Assembly (NCBI RefSeq): GCF_900176885.1
Contig: NZ_LT839648.1
Coordinates: 559,049 to 623,048 of the forward strand
DNA: 64,000 nt
Source of the DNA: Oceanobacillus senegalensis
GTDB lineage: Bacteria > Bacillota > Bacilli > Bacillales > Amphibacillaceae
Direction: 5' to 3'
Both the position numbers and the translations under genes were made by a program. Of the stretch, positions 44,610 through 53,085 are shown piece by piece (position 1 is the first letter of the stretch; each line of letters opens with the position of its first letter). The notes beneath the pieces were generated by a model that worked only from the letters and a program-made list of their open reading frames with translations, did not search any database and was not told where the DNA came from.

Positions 44610-45071
44610 TTATTTTTTTAGTTCAAAGTCTATCAACCATTCTCCTTTTAGATCAAGGATAGAGTCCGTTTTAAAAGTCACATTGGATATGGCAGGACTA
44701 TATTGAGGCATTTTTACCTTAACTGCCCCTTGATATTTTTGATTGCTTACTTTTTTATGCCACAGATTATCACCTTGCAAGCGATTGTCCCCAATAGTAA
44801 TGCTTGGCTGTTTTATTAGAATTGTCTCATCCACATTTATAAAATCAGCAGATGTTGACTGTACGGTATAATTAACTATTAACTCCCTGTTATGATTTTT
44901 AATGGAATAGTTATTAATTGTAAGCTTGATTCCATTACTTTCTGCCGAACCGATGATTTGCTCCGATTCAGCCTTCGCATGTTGGGAAGGGATCAATATA
45001 ACCCCAACTAGTAAGCAAAAAGATATGATAATCCCACTAAAAAGTTTTGTTCGTTTTGACGAACCCTTCAT
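44610..45071 (-). CDS. Secreted protein, unknown beta-rich domain
   Basis: ATG 45071 lies 8 nt after AAGGAGG; an upstream frame start (45101) is less likely. The N-terminus is a signal peptide (LFSGIIISFCLLVGVILIPSQHAKA) with predicted cleavage after AKA. The mature part of about 120 residues is strand-like (IKLTINNYSIKNHNRELIVNYTV) and recalls the extracellular beta-sandwich of anti-sigma-type DUF4179/DUF5643 proteins. Divergent to the PQQ dehydrogenase gene. Confidence 0.7.
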   Translation of the reverse strand: MKGSSKRTKLFSGIIISFCLLVGVILIPSQHAKAESEQIIGSAESNGIKLTINNYSIKNHNRELIVNYTVQSTSADFINVDETILIKQPSITIGDNRLQGDNLWHKKVSNQKYQGAVKVKMPQYSPAISNVTFKTDSILDLKGEWLIDFELKK

Positions 45072-45331
45072 TAAATCATCCTCCTTCATAAAATTTAGCA
45101 TAGAAATCGCTTAAAACGACCTCTTTTGTATAGTGTCTCTATCTTTTGTAAATATTCCATTAAATTTATAAAGGATAAGCGAATTTCTTTCAATTTTATT
45201 TGAATAATTATGGGAGTTTTTCTCAATATAGAAATGAGGACAAGTTTATTAAATTTATCTTCGTAAGAGAAAGTTTTAATACAACCTTATGGTAAGGGTA
45301 CCGTTAGATAACAAGATTGGAGGTTTTTTTA

Positions 45332-47314
45332 TTGAGCAGTTATTTAAAGAAGTTAACCGTACTTTTGTTGGTGGCCATTTTTATAGTTGGTTGTCAATCA
45401 CAGACAGAAGAGGAAGAAAATAACGCTAACGAGGAAAATAATGTTAATGAACAAAACAACGAGGCAAAAAAAGACACAGGTTTTCCAATCTGGGGATACA
45501 ATCTTCAACAAACTAGGAATGTCCCCTATGACAAAATTACAAAGGATAATGTGAACGATTTAGGTATTGTTTGGCAGTCAGATTTAGCGGATTGGGATGA
45601 GGATGTTCCTAATGCGTCAGAGGATTTCCCAGTCGTAGTGGATGGAGTTATGTATGTAACGACCTCAATGAACCGAGTATTTGCAATAGATGCTTCAAAT
45701 GGGGAAAAAATTTGGGAATGGAAGCCGCCTCAAGAAGTGCAAGATCATCTGAATAATGTGGACCTAAAGAATTTACAGATTCTCGCCAGTCGCGGTGTAG
45801 CTGTCGCGGAAGATAGTGTATTTGTACTTATAGCGGATAACCGTTTAGCAAAACTTGATGCGAAGGATGGAAAGTTGATTAAAATGGTTAATCTATGGGA
45901 TACCATAGAAGGAGTAACGGTGGAAAATAGATATTATGAAACAACGGCTCCTATGTACTATGACGGAAACGTATATGTTGGAAGTAGTGGTGGAGATAAT
46001 GGTGTTCGTGGCTTTGTGATGGCCTATAAAGCAAGCGATTTGGAACCTGCTTGGGACGAACCTTTTTGGACTGTTCCAGAGAAAGGGGAAGACTGGATGC
46101 AAGGCGAATACACAGGCGGTGGAACCGTATGGACCCCGATGGCTTTTGACCCAGAAACCGACATGATGTATTTTGGTACGGGAAATCCTGCCCCTGACTT
46201 TTTCGCAGAAAGTCGCCCTGGACCTAACCCTTATACCGACTCTGTAGTTGCTCTTGATAGTAAAACAGGCGAATTAATTTGGGCAAATTCAGAAGTTGAA
46301 CATGATGTATGGGACTATGATGCAGCATCTACACCAATGGTTCTTGAAGCTAATGTTAACGATGAAAAGAGGAAAATCGTCGTACATGGGGGCAAAAACG
46401 GAAAATGGTTTGCATGGGATGCAGAGTCGGGCGATACCATTTATGATGGCGTTCCATTTGTCAAAATTAAGCAGACGCCATTACCGACAAATGAGGAGGA
46501 AGCTGTGCCTCAATGGCCAGGAACGGAAGGGGGACAAAATTATGCCCCAGAAACGTATGATCCAAGTACCAATTATGTACTGATTCCTGGGATTAACAAG
46601 CCATCTCTAATGATTGCGGCAGAAAATCAAGAACAAATTGAGGAACAAGAGGGTTACTTCCCGGGAACGAAGCTGTTACCTACCCCTGAGGATGCTGAGA
46701 TATCTGGTACAATTACCGCCATCGATGTGAATACTGGCAAGAAAGCTTACCAATTAAAGACGGAACAACCGATGCGTGGTGGATTTACAAGTACGGCTTC
46801 AGGACTTGCATTCTATGGGGAATTGGATGGAACGGTCAACGCTCTTGACATCGAAACTGGAGACATATTATGGGAAATGGAAAGCGGTGGGCAGCAGATT
46901 ATGATGGCTCCTTCCATTTATATGATAGATGATGAACAGTATGTTACATTCGTCACTGGAACGAAGGTTGTTACCTATGGACTAGGTGGAAAACAAGAGA
47001 TTACCCCAGAAAAGTCCCCAGAAGGTTCAGGTGAAGATGAAAATTCTAATGATGGAAGTAGTGGAAATAAAGAAAGTGATAAAAAGCAGCCTACCGCTCT
47101 TAACGCCGAAGAAATTTACAATAAGAGTTGTCTTTCCTGCCATGGGGCGGACCTTGAGGGAGCATCTGGCCCAGGCTTACAACAAATCGGACAGTCTTGG
47201 ACTGAAGAAGAACTATTTGATCAAATAATGAATGGAAGTGGACGGATGCCAGGAGGTCTTGTTAGTGAGAAAGAGGCTGAAGCGCTAGCGGAATGGTTGT
47301 CGCAAAAGAAGTAA
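45332..47314 (+). CDS. PQQ-dependent quinohemoprotein dehydrogenase, lipoprotein
   Basis: TTG 45332 is 8 nt after GGAGG. Of 660 residues, the first 21 are a lipoprotein signal ending IVGC, so the enzyme faces outward. An acidic linker precedes an eight-bladed PQQ propeller (NVPYDKITKDNV, FAIDASNGEKIWEW, GSSGGDNGVRGF, GKNGKWFAWD). Catalytic region HDVWDYD places Asp at 328 with a second Asp at 330. The vicinal Cys pair of many alcohol dehydrogenases is replaced by ILAS (150-153), and the metal-ligand Glu of GAEYG-like motifs is Asp-222. The C-terminal 100 residues are a cytochrome c domain, CLSCH (600-604), with a Met ligand in GRMPGG. It oxidises an alcohol or sugar outside the cell and passes electrons to haem c. 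Confidence 0.9.
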   Translation: MSSYLKKLTVLLLVAIFIVGCQSQTEEEENNANEENNVNEQNNEAKKDTGFPIWGYNLQQTRNVPYDKITKDNVNDLGIVWQSDLADWDEDVPNASEDFPVVVDGVMYVTTSMNRVFAIDASNGEKIWEWKPPQEVQDHLNNVDLKNLQILASRGVAVAEDSVFVLIADNRLAKLDAKDGKLIKMVNLWDTIEGVTVENRYYETTAPMYYDGNVYVGSSGGDNGVRGFVMAYKASDLEPAWDEPFWTVPEKGEDWMQGEYTGGGTVWTPMAFDPETDMMYFGTGNPAPDFFAESRPGPNPYTDSVVALDSKTGELIWANSEVEHDVWDYDAASTPMVLEANVNDEKRKIVVHGGKNGKWFAWDAESGDTIYDGVPFVKIKQTPLPTNEEEAVPQWPGTEGGQNYAPETYDPSTNYVLIPGINKPSLMIAAENQEQIEEQEGYFPGTKLLPTPEDAEISGTITAIDVNTGKKAYQLKTEQPMRGGFTSTASGLAFYGELDGTVNALDIETGDILWEMESGGQQIMMAPSIYMIDDEQYVTFVTGTKVVTYGLGGKQEITPEKSPEGSGEDENSNDGSSGNKESDKKQPTALNAEEIYNKSCLSCHGADLEGASGPGLQQIGQSWTEEELFDQIMNGSGRMPGGLVSEKEAEALAEWLSQKK

Positions 47315-47356
47315 TATTTTACAGTTATAAGTACAATTTTTAAGAAAATCATTTTA

Positions 47357-47486
47357 AAACGAGGCTTTAGACATAAGGATCACTGCCCCCTATACATTAA
47401 TACAATATCTAGACAAAAAGATGACGAATCATTTTAGATGTTGTTATTTGTGGGGTCCGATTCTTTGTTTAAGGCCTCGTATTTTT
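47357..47486. repeat. Palindromic repeat, copy A
   Basis: ACGAGGCTTTAGACA at the left and TTTAAGGCCTCGT at the right form an imperfect hairpin of about 125 bp, with a T-run beyond. Its interior (CCCCTATACATTAATACAAT, GTTGTTATTTGTGGGG) matches the reverse complement of copy B at 52663-52793 across the whole length. It may also end the dehydrogenase transcript. Confidence 0.8.
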
Positions 47487-47685
47487 GGTGATGTCTTAGG
47501 TTATTTTAACTTCTTGCGATCACTTATTGCTATATACCAAAGACCATTGTGGTAACTTTAGGACAATTTCAAGTTGAAAAACTTGGTTATTTTGGTATAT
47601 CTGTTGGCATAAGATAATTTTGAAAGGATGAAATAAATATTCCGTGAATATCATTATGATTGTTGTTTATAAGGGGGTGACTAGT

Positions 47686-47769
47686 ATGTGGGTTATACCT
47701 GAGTATAAAGTGATTAATACAGCCTCAGAGGTGACAGCATATTCTTACATCGGTAAGGTCAGCAGGTAG
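47686..47769 (+). CDS. pqqA: PQQ precursor peptide PqqA
   Basis: ATG 47686 follows AAGGGGGTGA. The 27-residue peptide begins MW and has Glu-15 and Tyr-19 in E-V-T-A-Y, the Glu-x-x-x-Tyr pair whose side chains are joined and cut out to make PQQ. Known PqqA peptides of about 23-24 residues have the same pair near the end (EVTxY). Here eight residues follow Tyr-19 (SYIGKVSR). It is followed by a weak hairpin and pqqB, the usual gene order. It is too short for ordinary gene finders. Confidence 0.88.
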   Translation: MWVIPEYKVINTASEVTAYSYIGKVSR

Positions 47770-47795
47770 TATAAATTTTGCATGTATGCCCTTTT

Positions 47796-47820
47796 AAGCA
47801 ATTAATCATTAATAATGCTT
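47796..47820 (+). terminator. Hairpin between pqqA and pqqB
   Basis: AAGCA-ATTA/TAAT-TGCTT-type imperfect stem lies in the 130-bp pqqA-pqqB gap. It lacks a strong T-run and could give partial termination, so that more pqqA than pqqBCDE is made, as in other pqq operons (inference). Confidence 0.4.
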
Positions 47821-47899
47821 AGACGGGAAGTTGGTCTAAAAGTGTGGGACGTAGTTAAAAGCAATGTTTTACAGATACAGTAGAAAGGATTGAAGACAA

Positions 47900-48832
47900 A
47901 TACGAATTAGAGTCTTAGGAGTAGCGGCTGGGGGAGGTTTTCCGCAATGGAATTGTGCTTGTCCCAATTGTCAGGGTGCACGCGCTGGGGATGATGTACA
48001 GGGACCATTGTTACAATCTTCTATTGCAGTAAGTCCTAATGAAAAGGACTGGTATCTTATTAATGCAGGCCCGGATGTAGGTAGACAAATTGAATCCTTC
48101 GCTGCACTTCATGCGGGTCCTGGAATTAGAGAGACACCTTTAGCCGGAGTTATTTTAACCGATGCTGAGCTTGATCATACAATTGGATTATTGTCACTTA
48201 GAGAAGGTTCTAATTTGACGATATATGGAACGGAAACAGTAAGAAGATGCTTAAATATCTCTTTTCCAGTAATGCCGATGCTTAAAAATTATTGTTCATG
48301 GGAATGGCGTTCTCTTTATACCGACGTGAAACAAAAAGTAGGAGGTTTAGGTGAAGAATTGGGAGGAACCATGATTATTGAAACGGTCCCCATATCAAGC
48401 AAACCTCCTCTTTATGCTGAAGCGAACAACGGTGTTCATGACCACGAAGATATTTGGGAGGTCGGTTTGCTTCTTCATAACAAGCGTTCCGGAAGATGTC
48501 TTGCTTATTTTCCAGCATTAGATAGGATAACCCCAGAAATAGAAGAATGCCTTAAGCAAGCCGATATCTTGATGGTCGACGGAACCTTTTGGTCAGAAGA
48601 TGAATTGGTCAAATTGGGCGCAACTGAGCGGAACGCAAGTGATATGGGGCATCTTCCAATTAGTGGACCAGCGGGCATTATGGAAAAATTGTCCTACTAC
48701 CCCAAACAACGGAAAATCCTGATTCACATTAACAACAGTAATCCGATTTTGAAAAGGGGTTCAAAGGAAATAGAGACATTAAGACAAAAGGGGATTGAGG
48801 TTGCCTATGAAGGTATGGAACTGGAGGTTTGA
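47900..48832 (+). CDS. pqqB: PQQ biosynthesis protein PqqB, apparent ATA start
   Basis: This MBL-fold hydrolase has the family N-terminus RIRVLGVAAGGGFPQWNC, then CACPNC and SSIAVS. Between the upstream stop (TGA 47891) and TTG 48008 there is no ATG, GTG or TTG; starting at 48008 would delete this core. ATA 47900, 10 nt after AGAAAGGA, is the best start and aligns with the Met of other PqqB proteins. PqqB takes part in hydroxylating the Glu-Tyr product. The metal motif is altered relative to classical MBL, as usual in PqqB (TDAELDHTIGL). 310 residues, overlapping pqqC by one base. Confidence 0.88.
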   Translation: MRIRVLGVAAGGGFPQWNCACPNCQGARAGDDVQGPLLQSSIAVSPNEKDWYLINAGPDVGRQIESFAALHAGPGIRETPLAGVILTDAELDHTIGLLSLREGSNLTIYGTETVRRCLNISFPVMPMLKNYCSWEWRSLYTDVKQKVGGLGEELGGTMIIETVPISSKPPLYAEANNGVHDHEDIWEVGLLLHNKRSGRCLAYFPALDRITPEIEECLKQADILMVDGTFWSEDELVKLGATERNASDMGHLPISGPAGIMEKLSYYPKQRKILIHINNSNPILKRGSKEIETLRQKGIEVAYEGMELEV

Positions 48833-48834
48833 TG

Positions 48835-49569
48835 ATGCTTGAACAAGAAGGGCTACATTATAATAAATCCCCAGAAAAAGAAGAACCGTGGACCAAAGAT
48901 GAGTTCAGACAGCAATTAATTGAAGTTGGCCGATCTTCCTATCATGACAAACATCCCTTTCATGTGGCGATGCACGAAGGGGCTTTAAGCCAAAAGCAAA
49001 TTAAGGGATGGGTGGCCAATCGATATTACTACCAGAAGTCGGTTCCAATTAAAGATGCCGTCATCTTGTCTAAACTTCCATCAAGAGATTTTCGCCGTGA
49101 ATGGATTCAACGAATCATTGATCATGATGGGAACGATGAGGTAGAAGGTGGAATTGAGGCATGGTTGAAGCTTGGCGAAGCTGTGGGATTGTCCCGGCAG
49201 GAAGTTTTGCGGGAAGACCATGTGGTACCAGGAGTCCGATTTTCTGTAGACGCCTATGTGAACTTCGCACGGGAAAAGTCATGGACTGAAGCGGTTGCCT
49301 CCTCTTTAACTGAATTGTTTTCTCCGATTCTAATGAAAGAGAGGATTAAGATCCTTGAGCGACTGTATCCGTGGATTGATAGTTCAGGACTCGGCTATTT
49401 TCGAAATCGCCTAACACAAGCACCACGTGATACGGAATTTGCACTCAGGGTTGTTTTAGATTATTGTCAGACGCGAAAAGAACAACAGCAAGCTGTCGAT
49501 GCATTACGTTTTAAATGTGATGTATTGTGGGCGCAGCTCGATGCCATTGAAAAGGCTTATCACAACTAA
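48835..49569 (+). CDS. pqqC: PQQ synthase PqqC
   Basis: The 244-residue haem-oxygenase-fold oxidase performs the last ring closure and eight-electron oxidation to PQQ. Family marks are HPFHVAMHEGALSQKQIKGWVANRYYYQ, IDHDGNDEVEGGIEAWLKLGEAVG and RDTEFALRVVLDYC. Start ATG 48835 lies 7 nt after GGAGG; ATG 48832, overlapping the pqqB stop, is equally possible. Confidence 0.95.
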   Translation: MLEQEGLHYNKSPEKEEPWTKDEFRQQLIEVGRSSYHDKHPFHVAMHEGALSQKQIKGWVANRYYYQKSVPIKDAVILSKLPSRDFRREWIQRIIDHDGNDEVEGGIEAWLKLGEAVGLSRQEVLREDHVVPGVRFSVDAYVNFAREKSWTEAVASSLTELFSPILMKERIKILERLYPWIDSSGLGYFRNRLTQAPRDTEFALRVVLDYCQTRKEQQQAVDALRFKCDVLWAQLDAIEKAYHN

Positions 49570-49606
49570 GAAATGTGTAAGTATTGGATTGGTGGTGGAG
49601 TAAATC

Positions 49607-49930
49607 TTGTCTAGTAAGTTTCCAAAACTCGCACCAAAAGGTCGACTGAAATTTGATAAAATAAGGAAGAAACATCTACTATTATTACCAGAAAGGGTAG
49701 TGGTTTTGAACGAAACTGCTGCATCTATACTTACTCTATGTGACGGAAATGAAACGGTTCATACCATCACTGAAAAAATGAGAAAATCGTTTAAGACAAA
49801 TTCTACCGAAAAAGACGCAAATGCATTGGAAGATTTTGAAGGGATGAAGGAAGACATCAATAATTTTCTAAGAGAGATGGTTGATCAAGGGTGGGTGATA
49901 ATCCAAGATGGTAGAGTTGAAGAAAAATAG
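49607..49930 (+). CDS. pqqD: PqqA chaperone PqqD
   Basis: TTG 49607 lies 6 nt after GGTGGTGGAG. The 107-residue protein fits the RiPP recognition element: PKLAPKGRLKFDKIRKKHLLLLPERVVVLNETAASIL, then LCDGNETVHTITEKM. It binds PqqA and delivers it to PqqE. A charged insertion (FKTNSTEKDANALEDFEG) makes it slightly longer than usual. It overlaps pqqE by 23 bp in another frame. Confidence 0.93.
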   Translation: MSSKFPKLAPKGRLKFDKIRKKHLLLLPERVVVLNETAASILTLCDGNETVHTITEKMRKSFKTNSTEKDANALEDFEGMKEDINNFLREMVDQGWVIIQDGRVEEK

Positions 49931-51029
49931 TGTTCAGCCTCCTTACTCGTTACTGGCCGAGTTAACACATCGTTGTCCCTTGCATTGTCCTTATTGTTCG
50001 AACCCGCTAGAAATGACATTAAAGGAAATGGAACAGGCAACGGAAGACTGGTGCAGGGTATTATCGGAAGCGGCGGACCTTGGTGTCGTTGAAGTTCACT
50101 TTTCTGGCGGGGAACCACTTTTATGGGGAGAGGACTTGGAGGTCCTCATCTCCCATGCTACTTCAATGGATATGTATACCAATCTCATTACAAGTGGAAT
50201 CGGTTTAACAAAGGAAAAAGCCATTCGATTCGAAGCGGCGGGGTTAGCTAATGTGCAGGTAAGCTTTCAAGCGGGGGAAGCTAAGCTTTCGGATAGAATA
50301 GGCGGCTTTAAAGCTTTTGATAAAAAGAAGGAAGCTGTAAAAGCGATAAAAGAAGCTGGAATGCATTTATCCTTAAATGTTGTGCTGCACCGTATGAATA
50401 TTGATCATTTAGATGAAATTATTATGCTTGCCGAGGAAATGGGAGCAGAACGTCTTGAATTAGCCAATACACAGTATTATAATTGGGCTCTACTCAACCG
50501 GGAACAACTCTTGCCAAGCCGAAAGCAGATTGAACGGGCAAGCGAGATTTACGACGCAGCAAAAAAGCGAATTGGAAATAACATGGAGATTATTTGGGTT
50601 ATTCCCGATTACTACGCATCGACCCCTAAGCCTTGTATGGGCGGATGGGGAACAATCGGTCTTACGGTAGCACCGAATGGAGATGTCCTTCCATGCCCGA
50701 CTGCTGGGATTATTGAAGGAATTTCCTTTGAAAATGTTCGGGAGCTGTCATTAAGTCATATTTGGTATGAATCGGACTCTTTTAATCGTTTTCGTGGTGA
50801 GGAATGGATGCCTAATACTTGTAAATCATGTGATTTACGGGAACAAGACGGAGGTGGTTGCCGCTGTCAAGCTTTCGCTTTAACTGGAGATGCATATGCA
50901 ATTGATCCAGTCTGTCAATGGTCGCCAAATCAATCGATAATTGAAGAGGCAGTACAGGATGCAAATATCAATCGTAAGAAACAGGCATCCCCAATGATTT
51001 ATCGAAAATATCCAAAGTATAAAAAATAG
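49908..51029 (+). CDS. pqqE: Radical SAM PqqA cross-linking enzyme PqqE
   Basis: The 373-residue protein has the SAM cluster CPLHCPYC (C23, C27, C30), GGEPLL, and a SPASM domain with CMGGWG, CPTAG, CKSC and GGGCRCQA. It forms the Glu-Tyr carbon-carbon bond of PqqA using PqqD. The start lies inside pqqD, suggesting coupling. Confidence 0.96.
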   Translation: MVELKKNSVQPPYSLLAELTHRCPLHCPYCSNPLEMTLKEMEQATEDWCRVLSEAADLGVVEVHFSGGEPLLWGEDLEVLISHATSMDMYTNLITSGIGLTKEKAIRFEAAGLANVQVSFQAGEAKLSDRIGGFKAFDKKKEAVKAIKEAGMHLSLNVVLHRMNIDHLDEIIMLAEEMGAERLELANTQYYNWALLNREQLLPSRKQIERASEIYDAAKKRIGNNMEIIWVIPDYYASTPKPCMGGWGTIGLTVAPNGDVLPCPTAGIIEGISFENVRELSLSHIWYESDSFNRFRGEEWMPNTCKSCDLREQDGGGCRCQAFALTGDAYAIDPVCQWSPNQSIIEEAVQDANINRKKQASPMIYRKYPKYKK

Positions 51030-51208
51030 AGTTTGCATATTCGGTGCTACAGGTCAAGATTACCTTTAGCACCTTTTTCTATTGTGCATAAATGTGCGCC
51101 TGGTTTGGAAGGCTTTTAGATAGAACCTTCTAGAATTTCTCAAATTAGTTGCATTACCCTTCTATCCGAATTTAAAAATATGCAAATAGAAATGAAGTGT
51201 TGAAAAAA

Positions 51209-52492
51209 ATGTTTGTTAGAGCAGATAATATAGAGAACGGACAAATCCATCCGGCGGTTAGAAAACTTATGTTGGTTAATGCTATACGAAGTATTGGACA
51301 AGGTCTGATGTTTGTTGTTTTAACTTTATACCTTGATGCGTTAGGGTGGAGCACAGTAGCGATAGGGAGTGTGCTTAGTGCCAGTGGATTACTCGGTGTC
51401 ATACTTGCACCATTAATAGGTGTTTTAAGTGATCGATACGGAAGGAAACCGTTCACCCTTTTTTCTGAACTTTTAACAGCTGGATGTGCATTAATTGGAA
51501 TATTATCGACTAACCCTATTATGTTGTTTATAGCCATCTCACTTTCTGGTTTTGGGAAAGCGGATGCAGGTTCACCTAATCCGTTTGCACCAGCGGAACA
51601 AGCGTGGTTCGCATCATTTATCCCAATAAGTGAACGTGGGAAAATATATAGTCTGAATAACGCAATTAGTTTTTTTGGAATGGCGACGGGTGCAATCCTA
51701 GTTGGGACAATAAGAATAGAGGGATATAACTTTTTAGAAATATCTTCCTACCAGTTAGTATTTTGTTTTATTTTTGTTTTATCGCTTGTTACTACTTTGA
51801 TTATTTTAACTGTTGAGGGGGAAGAAGCTATAAATTATCAGGGGAATAGAGATGAGGTATCGTCTAGAGATAAGGGATCGGAGAATAATGAAAAGAAATC
51901 GAGACAAAAAGAAAATGTTGCGATACTGAAGCTTGCAGCGATTAATATTCTAAACGGGATTGCCATAGGATTGACGGGGCCGATGATGTCCTATTGGTTT
52001 TCAACAAAATTCGGGGTAAGCATTAATCTAATTGGTGGCGCTTTAGCTTTGACCTTTTTCACAACAGGTATCACCTCGATTTTGCAAGCAAAAATTTCCC
52101 ACAAACATGGAACTGTTCGATCCATTGTGTTTGTTCGTTACATAGCAAGCCTACTTTTAATTTTACTGCCTTTACTACCATCTTTTGCTCTTGTTTCTGT
52201 CATTTATATCCTTCGTACGGCATTAAACCGGGGTACACAAGGGGCTCAACAAGCACTAAGTGTTAGTTTGACTCGTGGGAAGCGTCGGGGCTTTGCATCA
52301 AGTATTAACATTTTTTCAATGCGTCTGCCAATTTCAATTGGCCCGTATATTACAGGACACCTTTTTGGATTAGGTGCACTGTCTCTACCATTTTATATAG
52401 CCTCTGGTTTACAACTTAGTTTCGCTTATTTATACGGAAAAAGCTTTCGATCTTATGATACTAGCATAACGTTGCAGACTTCATCCAAGTGA
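51209..52492 (+). CDS. MFS transporter at the end of the pqq operon
   Basis: The 427-residue, twelve-helix MFS protein has the motif-A loop GVLSDRYGRKPF after helix 2 and a central basic linker (DEVSSRDKGSENNEKKSRQKE). The start is uncertain: GTG 51197, TTG 51200 and ATG 51209 all lie in frame without a strong site. Its place 180 bp after pqqE and inside the repeat-bounded block suggests a link with PQQ export or import, or with the substrate or product of the dehydrogenase (inference). Confidence 0.82.
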   Translation: MFVRADNIENGQIHPAVRKLMLVNAIRSIGQGLMFVVLTLYLDALGWSTVAIGSVLSASGLLGVILAPLIGVLSDRYGRKPFTLFSELLTAGCALIGILSTNPIMLFIAISLSGFGKADAGSPNPFAPAEQAWFASFIPISERGKIYSLNNAISFFGMATGAILVGTIRIEGYNFLEISSYQLVFCFIFVLSLVTTLIILTVEGEEAINYQGNRDEVSSRDKGSENNEKKSRQKENVAILKLAAINILNGIAIGLTGPMMSYWFSTKFGVSINLIGGALALTFFTTGITSILQAKISHKHGTVRSIVFVRYIASLLLILLPLLPSFALVSVIYILRTALNRGTQGAQQALSVSLTRGKRRGFASSINIFSMRLPISIGPYITGHLFGLGALSLPFYIASGLQLSFAYLYGKSFRSYDTSITLQTSSK

Positions 52493-52662
52493 GTTTTGTT
52501 TTATGTTCGAGCATTAACAGTTTCCCGTTAGAACAATTATGTTTATTTGGACAAAAAATGAATCTTTCACCAGTGGAGGTATTAACGACGTACACGACGT
52601 GGTAGTGCTAAGACATAAGGACGCCCCAGATTTTAGTCGGTCTTACCCTTAACCTGCGATAA

Positions 52663-52793
52663 AAAATGAGGCTTTAGTCAAAACAAAGGGCCAAACCTCA
52701 CAAATAACAATATCTAGGGAAGTTCGTAAGTTTTTTATCTAGACATTACATTATTGTATAGGGGTTAGATCCTTTTGTCTAAAGCCTCATTTA
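52663..52793. repeat. Palindromic repeat, copy B (inverted)
   Basis: ATGAGGCTTTAGTC at the left and GACTAAAGCCTC-like GTCTAAAGCCTCATT at the right form a hairpin, and its reverse complement aligns with copy A at 47357-47486 over about 125 bp. The two copies flank the pqqA-to-MFS block in opposite orientation. The gap left of it (52493-52662) holds only a short fragment of the same kind (CTAAGACATAAGGACGCCCC). Confidence 0.8.
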
Positions 52794-52836
52794 ACACGCC
52801 AAATGGGTTCATTTCTTAAGAATAATAGTTTTTAAC

Positions 52837-53085
52837 TTACTTTTCTGCAATTGTATCTGCATGATTTAATGTTGTTTTCTGACCCGTTGTTGAAAATTTA
52901 GAAGGTTCACTTTTGCTTACTAGTCTTCCAACCTGCCACCCAATTACCATATTGACCAGACCCATGAGGGTGAATAATAAATAGTCCCCAAATGGCTCAG
53001 GGAGTATAAGGTCGAGGGTCAACCATATACCAGCTGTTGCAGCCCCAATAATTGCTCCTATTATTGCTTTATAGTAACCTTTCAT
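52837..53085 (-). CDS. Small membrane protein, unknown
   Basis: An 82-residue protein with two hydrophobic helices (IIGAIIGAATAGIWLTLDLIL and LLFTLMGLVNMVIGWQVG) and a polar C-terminal tail. ATG follows AAGGAGGTG. No family recognised. Confidence 0.7.
   Translation of the reverse strand: MKGYYKAIIGAIIGAATAGIWLTLDLILPEPFGDYLLFTLMGLVNMVIGWQVGRLVSKSEPSKFSTTGQKTTLNHADTIAEK

Noticed and set aside
47357-52793. Composite transposon carrying pqq
   Set aside because: No transposase and no target duplication; only the paired palindromes are visible, so mobility stays an inference.
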